From: Collodictyon triciliatum
Lineage: Eukaryota > CRuMs
Reading direction: 5' to 3'
DNA length: 20,205 nucleotides
NCBI GenBank assembly: GCA_043381765.1
Contig: JBHJMP010000143.1
Location: forward strand, 1-20,205
The position numbers and the translations under genes are program-made. This document shows positions 1 to 14,300 of the stretch, one piece after another; position 1 is the first letter of the stretch, and every line of letters starts with the position of its first letter. The notes beneath the pieces were generated by a model. It was not told the origin of the DNA and made no database searches. It saw nothing but the letters and a program-made list of their open reading frames with translations.

Positions 1-85
1 TTTTTTTGATAGAATGTAAAAAAAAAAAAAAAAATAAAAATTTTAATTAAAAAAAAAAAGAAAAAAAAAAAAAAAAAAAAAAAAA
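1..85. repeat. A-rich low-complexity tract in CFAP61 intron
   Basis: Almost pure A on the plus strand, interrupted by a short TTTTAATTAA segment; it reads as poly-T on the CFAP61 sense strand. It lies in the intron following the exon at 203-129 and holds no coding potential. Confidence 0.8.
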
Positions 86-128
86 TAGGCCATGCGGTTG
101 GGCATCATTAAAAGATAGACCATCTTAC

Positions 129-4804
<4,676 letters not shown>

Positions 4805-4825
4805 GGCTGTGTCTCTGTGTCTCTG

Positions 4826-4826
<1 letters not shown>

Positions 4827-4872
<46 letters not shown>
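4827..4872. repeat. (CT)7(AT)16 compound microsatellite at the CFAP61 5' end
   Basis: A (CT)7 run at 4827-4840 is followed directly by (AT)16 at 4841-4872. On the CFAP61 sense strand this is (AT)16 then (AG)n, lying 23-68 bases upstream of the start codon at 4804. The AT run could act as a TATA-like element and the AG run as 5' leader; that role is inference from position only. Confidence 0.85.
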
Positions 4873-4876
<4 letters not shown>

Positions 4877-5991
4877 GTTCCTGCACTCGGTTGGTTCTTG
4901 GGATTTCTATATGCGCAGTCGTGCGTATGAAGCTTCCCGATCTTTCTGTCGCAAATGTCCCAGTAGTATCCAAGAAGGAAGCAGCTGCAGTTGTGACTGG
5001 AAATGAGGAGGCCAACTGAATATTCTTTCCTTCTACCTCTTCTGTTTTCATAAACAGTCCGTATGAACGGATGGAATCAAAAAAAAAAACTTTCAGCGTC
5101 ACTTTATGCCTGAATTATTCGGATAACAACAGCATTTGCAGTGGCCGATACAAGCAGCAAACAAACAAACGATCAGAAGTTTTTGGCCGAGTTTGTCTGC
5201 TGCTGCAAAGTTTGTTATGATGTCTAATTTCATTTCATTTTTTTTTTTTCAATCGTGTTGCTGGGTTTTGATGTGATGAATCTGAGCACGCTCAACGGAA
5301 CTCTAATCTGGAAAACTAGATTACAGTAATCCGGATTTAGGGAGTCCAGATTACAAAACCCCAGTTTTCGGCCCTTCCGTTTGTGTAAAACCCACTTAAG
5401 CAGTATAGCCGTTTCTCACCGAACAAGTATATATTTGTTTTTTTCCCTTCCACATCAGAAAATTGTCGGCAACGCAGAAATAACCCAGCGTTATGTGTTG
5501 GGTCGCCTGCCACACCCACAAAGCCGATCGGAGCCACGCCGGCCTCGCAGACTACGATCACTTGAAACACGGCTGGCTGAGAATCTGATGGAAGAGAGAA
5601 GGAAAAAGAGCGAAAGACAGAAAGAGCGCTGTTTGATCCATAGAAACCCACCCCACGCAATTCCACCCTTCTTTGTTCACAAGAGCTTGGTTCGCAGCCA
5701 GAACCTTTGTGCTTTCATACATTTCGGGTTTGCACTTCCACCTCCTTACGAAGCTTGCGAACAGCCCAATTGGTTTCGGCTTATGGGATATGCATAGGTT
5801 TCATGAGGCAGATAATACTTTCATTTTGTGTCTGGTTACATACTAACAAGGAGATCTCTGCGGCTATGTGTCGGACTTTCCATCCAATATCCCTTTTCTC
5901 AACCTGTGCGTCGACTGAGAGATTAACTTGTCCAAGCAGTGCACTCACCTTGCAAACCTCACATAGCCAAGAAAGAAAGCTAGAGGCAGGA
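4873..5991. other. Divergent intergenic region between CFAP61 and the HIR gene
   Basis: This 1.1-kb spacer must hold the promoters or leaders of both divergent genes. I see no convincing gene in it: the longer open frames (5381-5797 plus, 5337-5666 minus) show no recognisable family, and the plus-strand frame overlapping the HIR start is simply open upstream of it. The one structured element is the TAATC(C/T) cluster at 5304-5353. Confidence 0.7.
5304..5353. promoter_or_regulatory. Clustered palindromic TAATC(C/T) motifs
   Basis: Within 50 bases there are TAATCTGG (5304-5311), the 13-base palindrome GATTACAGTAATC (5319-5331), the overlapping palindrome AATCCGGATT (5328-5337), and CCAGATTA (5346-5353), which is the exact reverse complement of the first motif. 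This makes an outer 8-bp inverted repeat around two inner palindromes. Position in a divergent promoter suggests a binding site for a dimeric regulator; TAATCC is the known core of K50-type homeodomains, but the factor here is a guess. Confidence 0.4.
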
Positions 5992-7485
5992 ATGGGTGAT
6001 CCTTTTTGTTGCTTTACTGTCAGCCAAGGAGAAGTCGGAGTGGTGGAGCGTTGTGGAGCCTTTAACAGCATCGCCCAGCCCGGTCTGCAGTGCAAAATCC
6101 CCTGCTGCGACAGCGTTGCTGGCCATGTTAACCTCCGTGTCCAGGTGATCTTAGTATTCCCTCAAGGCACGATCTGTTCTTCTCCTTCAATATCTTAAAA
6201 CGAACAAGCGGGTGCATGAATGGGCTATCCCTCGCTGACATTCTACTGATCGGCACTTTCTCTGTGTAGACCATCAACTCGAAGGTTGAGTCGAAGACAG
6301 CTGACAATGTTTTCGTGGATGTCGCCGTGAGTTTATGTCTTCTCTCGAAGCAGATGGCCTTATTGAGTTGATCCTAGCCCCATGACGCACCCTATTCGTT
6401 CCAGTATTCAGATCCGCACTTACGCTATATTATTTTGTTATTTATAAAATGACCTAAAATTATACTTTCTGTGTGCACTTAGTTGGTGATTACCTTCAAG
6501 ACCGAGCCCGCAGAGGCCAAAAATGCTTATTATGTACTGAACGACCCAACCAGCCACATTGTCGTCTGTGTCCAAGCCATCCTGCGTACCACAGTCCCCA
6601 CAATGACCCTTGATGAGGTTGACTTTTTTCGTTTTCTTTGTGCATATTTCATAGACAGGTATTTATCTTTCAAGATCTCGGACGAAACTGTATCATCGCC
6701 CTTACTCCAATTTGAAACAGCTCTTCGATAACAAAGACAAGCTTGCCAACACTGCTCGCGCTGAACTCGCTGAGGACCTTGTCAACTCTGGCTACAAAGT
6801 CCTTCAAGTCCTCGTTTCCGACATCGACCCCGCTTCCAATGTCAAGAACGCCATGAATGAGATCAATACCCAGGAGCGCCTTCGTGTTGCCACCGTCGCA
6901 AAGGCGAGTTTTCTCCTTTTTTTCTCTCTTTTTTTTTTAACTCACATATGCTGCGTCTTTGGGTCCCCAGATTAACATCGAGTTTCTCGTGTTCGCAGGC
7001 TGAAGCCAACAAGGTCACCCTGGTGAAGAATGCCGAAGCAGAGGCTGAAAGTAAATATCTCTCTGGTGTCGGTCTTGCCAAGCAAAGAAAGGTGAATATC
7101 TAAACACAGAGTTTTCCCGATTACAGAAGGAAGGAAGGAAGAAGAAAAAAAGATACAATAAGAAAACACTAGCTCCTATCCTTACAAAATAGTATACCCT
7201 TTCAATCCTGTTTACGAGTATCTATTTCCCTGTGCATAGGCCATCATCGACGGTTTGGGCACATCCATCCTTGATTTCTCCCAATCGGTCTCTGGCGCCA
7301 ACCCGCGCTCTGTTATGCAGCTTGTCATGATGAATCAGTACTTTGACACTGTGAAGGAAATTGCGGCCCATTCGCAGTCAACAAACATCTTCATCTCACA
7401 CAATCCGTCTGCCATCAACGAACTGGCCCAGGAAATCCAGGGCGTGCTGGGTGGTGACTTCAACCGCAAGCTTCACACCGAATAA
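5992..7485 (+). CDS. HIR-type SPFH/band-7 protein (hypersensitive-induced response family), 288 aa, 6 exons
   Basis: Exons: 5992-6144, 6270-6326, 6483-6617, 6721-6903, 6999-7091, 7240-7485; all junctions are phase 0. Product length (288) matches plant HIR proteins (about 285). Seen: N-terminal MGDPFCC, a plausible Gly2 myristoylation and Cys6/Cys7 palmitoylation site; VAGHVNLRVQ; DNVFVDVA; TTVPTMTLDE; an SPFH core with VLQVLVSDIDP and KNAMNEIN; then the coiled stretch leading to the AESKYLSGVGLAKQRK hallmark; QYFDTVKEI and IFISHNPSA near the C-terminus. Known: SPFH proteins of this branch oligomerise on the inner face of the plasma membrane and organise microdomains; in plants they promote immune cell death, and the fungal role is not settled. 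The start at 5992 is chosen by family length, although the frame stays open upstream. The fourth intron (6904-6998) begins with GC. A stomatin or prohibitin is less likely, given the HIR-specific signature and length. Confidence 0.93.
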
Positions 7486-7729
7486 ATCAGTCGCACAAGC
7501 TGGATTTGCTCCGTGGACAAGTGCGGGCGCGGCCCCTCTGGAACCCTGCCGACGTTTCTGGCTGCTCTTGCATCATTCTTATTCTTTCCCCTTCTGCCCC
7601 TGCGCGTTGCATCTACAATGACTTTAGCTCCCACATCACCCGCCTCTGATGAATCATGCCACTACCATAACATTTCCTGTGAACATCTGCTAATCCTATT
7701 GTTCCCCGTGTGGCACCAGCAAACAAAGT

Positions 7730-7735
7730 AATAAA
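7730..7735 (+). terminator. Candidate poly(A) signal AATAAA for the HIR gene
   Basis: A canonical AATAAA lies 245 bases after the HIR stop codon on the sense strand. No transcript evidence is available, so its use is inferred from motif and position. Confidence 0.4.
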
Positions 7736-8029
7736 GTGCGGCTGATGAGCCGAAAAGCAAATATACAGAGGTGGAAGGAAAACGCAGCAGAGCGAGTTCA
7801 TTGTTTTTTGCCCATTTCGGTTCAGCATTGGGTGGTCGTCTATTTTCCACATATGAAATATAAATCTGGGTTACTTTATCCCACATTGTTTGGTTGTCTG
7901 AATCCTTCCAGAGCCAAAACATCGAGATCCTCGTTGGCGATCCGCACAACATCACAACACGCATCACAAGTTCTAGCAACCCACCGCGTCCATGCTTGTG
8001 TTGAACTATCAGACACCCGCCGCATTCCT

Positions 8030-8233
8030 TCTCTTTTTTTCTTTTTCATCTTTTCTTTTTCATTTTTCATTTTCTTCTTTTCATTTTTTCTTTTTCTTCT
8101 TTTCATTTTTTCTTTTTCTTCTTTTCATTTTTTCTTTTTCTTCTTTTCATTTTTTCTTTTTCTTCTTTTCTTTTTCTTCTTTTCTTTTTCATCTTTTCTT
8201 TTTCTTCTTTTCATTTTTTCTTTTTCATTTTTG
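8030..8233. repeat. Polypyrimidine minisatellite, 22-bp units
   Basis: About 200 bases of almost pure T/C with scattered A. The clearest unit is CTTCTTTTCATTTTTTC plus TTTTT (22 bases), repeated about four times in a row before shorter variants. It lies between two plus-strand genes. Homopurine-homopyrimidine tracts of this length can form triplex (H-DNA) in principle. Confidence 0.85.
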
Positions 8234-8506
8234 CGTCACTATGAAGCAGCTACTATATTATCAATGTAATGCTAACTACTGAAGATATCCTTAAAACCCC
8301 CATATCTCTTGGATTTTAAGAGAAACACGTATTTTATTTCAAAGACAGCATTTGGCCTAGTGTATTTTTTTCAAACATTTCCACATTTTCCTTTGTTTTT
8401 TTTTTTTGTTTGTTTTCTTTCATTTTTATTTTTTCAGTCCTGAAAACATCACATCATTGTTTAGCTTGGTTCATTCATTATTTTTAAAAAACAAACAAAA
8501 AACCTG

Positions 8507-9064
8507 ATGTGTATTAATATCTGGACTGAAAGCAGAACTCCCCTCGTGTACATGGCAAGCCGGGCAGGTCATTTTGACAACGAGCTTGTAAGCTCTGTAC
8601 AGCCCCCAGATCCGCTATCAGCAAGCCTTCTTCGGATTCAGCAGAGAGATAGGTTTGCAGATAAATTACATATATGTTTCCTATTTTAAAATAGCAAAAT
8701 CCTTTTAGAGAAATTTTATTACAAACATTATATTCTTTAATCGACCGATGCTTTCTCTTTTATTAGTTGATTCTAGGTGAACCTTCATCGAAACTTATCG
8801 ACCGTTTTTGAGTGAGAACATTAATATTTACCACTAATTATATTCTTTTTTTCAAATAGGACATTTTTGGTCGCAGATTCCGATGCAGGCCTTCAACTCA
8901 TTAATTCAAAAGCTTTGAGCCAAGAAATAAAAAAGATACAACAAAGTATGCTTCGAAACCGACTTAAGAGCGCTATGTTTAACCAATACAAGGTAACTCT
9001 ATATTCACATGGTTTTTCAATTGTATTTCAATATTAAAAATCAAGGAATTATTACGTCTTTGAA

Positions 9065-9158
<94 letters not shown>

Positions 9159-11215
9159 TATCGATGGGCAACTGACTTATTGAAATACGAACAATGCAGG
9201 CAGTTATTTTGATGGACCATGAAGATATTGCAGGGTTCGAAATATCAGCCAAAGTGTTCAAAGAAAATCTCCGGTCTGAGTATTTATCACTAACTCGTGA
9301 TTTGACGTGAGTCTATTGTACTCTATATTAATCAATATGTTTGCTTGTTTGATTGATTTTTTTATTTTTTTTGTTTTTTTTTTAGTCTTTTAGTTTGTTT
9401 TTTTGTTTGTTTGCTTGCTTTGTTTGTTTGCTTTGTTGTTTTGTTGCTTTGTTGCTTTGTTGCTTTGTTGCTTTGTTGCTTTGTTTTTGGGAATAAACTC
9501 TCAATAGAATCCTAGTGATGTCACCATTCTTCACTCACGATCTAAATATGTGTGTAGTACAAAGTTAGAAGAGGTGCATGTATCTCCAACTGATTTTTTG
9601 ATTGATGAGCACATGGCTCTCTTGCTAAGCGCAGAGCAGCAGCCTCATTCGACGGTCAAGCAAATATCAGCAGAGATTCTTGTTTGGATTATACTTAAAT
9701 ATTTTAATTAAATAATAATATTCGTATTTCCTTGTAACAAAATAATAAGATTATTATTGCAATTATAATGGACGGTATAGAGCATCAATCGAAGTAATAT
9801 ACAAAGAAGCAATCCCGCTTCTTGGTCACTTAATGAGGGATACCATGACAAACCTGTTACAAGCTATCGTAGCGACTTTCGATCAAAATTTTCGGAGACA
9901 ACAACCCATTCCTCAGGGCGCGCTGATATAGACACTCCTATGTAAACCCAATCTATATCAATGAAACTTAACCTTTCAATTTTCATTTGGTTACATTCGA
10001 TCCTTCTTAACTGGGGTGCTTAACGAACAAATTATTGCGCATATGAAAAAAAAAAATAGGCGTGTCGAGGAGCTCGAAGGTATTCCTTCAGTCCAAATCA
10101 AGAAAAGTGATAGAAAATTGCCGGCTTCTGAAGCATCTGCGCCATGCATATTCTCCGAATTACCATACAGAAACCCGGCAATTCAAAAGAGTTTTCCAAT
10201 AGCGCATACAGATATCCATCAGGTAATACATTCATTCATTCATCAAAATTCTCCAGCTACGAAAAAAAAAACATTTTTAAAGAATCGAATATGTTAATAA
10301 AGAGTGGAGCGGGGGTGCAGCAAACAAGACATAGTCGGGCATGGGACTTCAGTAGAATGGAGCCAAATCAAGATTATGACATTACTTTATCTGTATGTTT
10401 TTAAGACGATTATGTGTGGAAAAAACTTCATTTTTAATTAAATATTTCGACAACCCAGACAAACATCGATATCCAACAGGGCCCGAATAAAGGTATATTT
10501 TATAGTTAGAACGATAGTCTTGATAAATCTGTTTGCATACATTTTTGTTTTGGTTTTAATATGGGAGGTAATATTTAAAGTAAAAAAATAAATAAAAATA
10601 AATTAGCACTTCAAAACCGCAGAAATATTTCTGACGAGTAAGTCGAAAAATGATTAATTTCATGTTGCCGAATTTCATTTCATTCAGTTTTTTATTTTGC
10701 TGTAATAATTATTCATGTAATTTTACATACGAGATATTAAAATTAATAATTGATTCCCATAGCATCCGCTCTGGCAACCACGAAGGTAAGGAGAATACCC
10801 ACATTAGATAAGACATTAAAAGATGATTTTTTTTTTTTTTACTTCGCTGTCAAGAATTTCATTCTGAAAAAGACTTTACATTTAATTGATTTTTAAGTTG
10901 CCTTGCCCACAAATAAATTATCTGAGGAAAGGTCTCATGTCCCGACACCCGTTCCACCCATGAAAGGTCAGTCTCGAGCACAGTACAATTTAACGAAGTT
11001 GGATTCTCGCTCTTTATTTTCTTTTCTTTTCTTTTCTTTTCTTTTCTTTTCTTTTCTTTTCTTTTCTTTTCTTTTCTTTTCTTTTCTTTTCTTTTCTTTT
11101 CTTTTCTTTTCTTTNNNNNNNNNNNNNNNNNNNNNNNNNNNNNNNNNNNNNNNNNNNNNNNNNNNNNNNNNNNNNNNNNNNNNNNNNNNNNNNNNNNNNN
11201 NNNNNNNNNNNNNNT

Positions 11216-11310
<95 letters not shown>

Positions 11311-14300
11311 GGATTAAAGGAATATTAAATGGTCAATTTATCTAATATAGGCGCCCACTTCTCTGAAGGTATCCACCTATATGAAATTGATGGGGACAAT
11401 ATTGCCGCGGACCACAACTCAAGATTTCAAGAATTTACCGTAGTTTCTACTGCTCGAGCATCAAGGGTGGAATTAAATCCCCTGACAAGGAATAACCTTC
11501 CAAGAGACACGACCAACACAAGACAGATAAATCCTGCTATAGAGAGGGCCTTAGAAACGCATGCTTATATGCCACACCATCAGCATCAGGTCGAATACCA
11601 GAAATCATTAGTCAATCAATATCAAGACAGGAATCGGTCTCTCGAACAGAGAATTGCAAACATGGAAGAGTCCCATCAAAAAGCACAGCAAGAATACGCA
11701 AAAGACATGGAAAAAGTGAAAACTATGCATGAAAAAATAGTTCAAGATTTAGAAGCTAGACAAGATGATTTAGAGGCTAGATTGGAAGACGTTACTCGGG
11801 ACCGAGCCCGTCTGAAGGCCGAGGTGGACGGCAATCGCCTTGAACTTACTTCTGAAGTCAGAGAAAAAGAAGACCTGTTGAAGAAATCAAAATTTGAGTT
11901 ATCTGAAGAGTTGATATCTCTCACAGTGAAGTGTAGCGTTCTCGAGGAGACAAATAGAACTTTTTCGGCTGAAAAGAACGAACTACTTGGACAAATATCT
12001 CAATTGAAATCTGAAGTCTCGAAACTTTTAGACAAAAATCATTCACAAGCAAGACTACTGGAAGAATCAACCTCTACTATATGTTCGCTTCAGATGACGA
12101 TTGATCATATGAATAAGGAATCAATTGAGAGAAGAAGGCAGGACCACAATGAATCCGCACTTTTGAATCAAGTTTCAAGTTTACGTGAGTCATTAGATAA
12201 TAGCAAAGTCCTAGCAGATAAATACGAGTCCGAAGTATCACACATGAGAAGAGTGCAATCCGAATTCAAAAGGGAAAATGAATATTTAATGGAAAAGGTT
12301 GCTGAATCTGTAAGGAATTTATCAGACATGGGAATACAACTGCGAATAGTTCAAAGACAACATCAACAAGAAATATTAAAAACCAATCGACTTCAAATAC
12401 CTACAAAGTCTTTTCAGGAGACTTTCAAGAAACTAGAGGATATTCAAGGTAGTTTACTCCAAAATATAGGATCTGAGAGAGGTGAATCGGTTTATGCAAC
12501 AGCACCTCTAGAGTTAGAGCCTATCATTGATTATCAAGTTGAAACAGCCAATGTTGATATAGAATTGATCGCTAAAAGGCTGTTTATAATTCTTCAAGAA
12601 TTGAATGCTCTTATTAAACCAACAACGAATGATGTAGTCATTGATTTTGATCATGAGGAAAATAGTATGAGTGATAAATGTCATGATGAAAGGATTATGG
12701 TATATGTTGAGGAAAAAATCGACAGTCTGCTGGCTTTGCTGAAACTTAAATTGGAACAGTCCGGTAACGATATTGATCAGATAAATACATTACGAGGAAG
12801 CGAATATGCTTCGGCGGAGAATTTTGTAGGGCCTGTCACTAGAGGTTGGAACATGGAAAAGTCAAAAGATGAAAGTCAATTCAGATATATCGCACAAAGA
12901 CTTGAAACTGAACTCACTGTACGCAACCAAACAATTGAAAGAATGAATATAGAGGAGGTTCAATACAGTCACATCATAGAAGAGCTTAGACTTCAAATAA
13001 CGGAATTCAATCAAACAATACAAAATTTGAATATTAATAAAGCACATGACAATCAAACAATAGAAATTTTGACTAATGGGCTCGAAAAATCAAAGCAAAC
13101 AATACAAGAGTTAAACACTGAACTAAATGAATCAAAGCAAACAATAAAAGACCAAAGCACTGAGCTCAATGAATCAAAGCAAACAGTACAGAAGCTGAGT
13201 ACTGGACTCAATGAATCAAAGCAAACAATTCAAGAGCTAAGTACGGAACTCGAAAAATCGAAGGAAACAATAAAAGACCAAAGCACTGAACTCAATGAAT
13301 CAAAGCAAGCAATATATAAGCTAAGTGCGGAATCCAATGAATCAAAGCAAGCAATACAGAAGATAAGTACTGAACTCGATGAATCAAAGCAAACAATACA
13401 AGAGCTAAACGCTGAACTCAATGAATCGAAGCAAACAATACAGAAGATAAGTACTGAACTCAATGAATCGAAGCAAACAATACAAGAGCTCAACGCTGAA
13501 CTCAATGAATCGAAGCAAACAATACAGAAGATAAGCACTGCGCTCAATGAATCAAAGCAAACAATACAAGAGCTCAACGCTGAACTCAATGAATCGAAGC
13601 AAACAATACAGAAGATAAGTACTGAACTCAATGAATCAAAGCAAACAGTACAAGAGCTCAACGCTGAACTCAATGAATCGAAGCAAACAATACAGAAGAT
13701 AAGTACTGAACTCAATGAATCGAAGCAAACAGTACAGAAGATAAGTACTGAACTCAATGAATCGAAGCAAACAGTACAAGAGATAAGTACTGAACTCAAT
13801 GAATCGAAGCAAACAATACAGAAGACAAGCACTGCGCTCAATGAATCAAAGCAAACAATACAAGAGCTAAACGCTGAACTCAATGAATCGAAGCAAACAA
13901 TACAGAAGATAAGTACTGAACTCAATGAATCAAAGCAATCGATTCAAGTGCTAAATGCTGAACTCAATGAATCGAAGCAAACAATACAGAAGATAAGTAC
14001 TGAACTCAATGATTCAAAGCAGACAATACGCCAGCTAAGCACTGCGCTCAATGAATCAATGGAAACAATACAAGAGCTAAGCACTGAAATCAATGAATCG
14101 AAGCAAACAGTACGCCAGCTAAGTACTGAACTCAATGAATCAAAGCAAACAATACAGAAGATAAGCACTGCGCTCAATGAATCAATGGAAACAATACGCC
14201 AGCTAAACACTGAACTCAATGAATCGAAGCAAACAATACAAGAGCTAAACGCTGAACTCGATGAATCCAAGGAAACAATAAAAGACCAAAGCACTGCGCT

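Larger units (their letters stand above)
7486..8506. other. Spacer between the HIR gene and the coiled-coil gene
   Basis: It holds the HIR 3' UTR with a poly(A) signal near 7730, the pyrimidine minisatellite at 8030-8233, and a T-rich segment (8340-8500) that is probably the promoter or leader of the downstream gene. No coding region is supported here; the long Phe/Ser/Leu-rich frames at 7736-8282 are translations of the pyrimidine tract. Confidence 0.7.

Noticed and set aside
5336-5342. TTAGGG motif as an interstitial telomere
   Set aside because: A single copy only; no tandem array.
5337-5797. Overlapping plus and minus frames of 109-138 residues in the divergent spacer
   Set aside because: No recognisable motif, no splice support, and they lie where two promoters are expected.
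7736-8282. Phe/Ser-rich proteins over the pyrimidine tract
   Set aside because: Low-complexity translation of the minisatellite, with no start context or domain.
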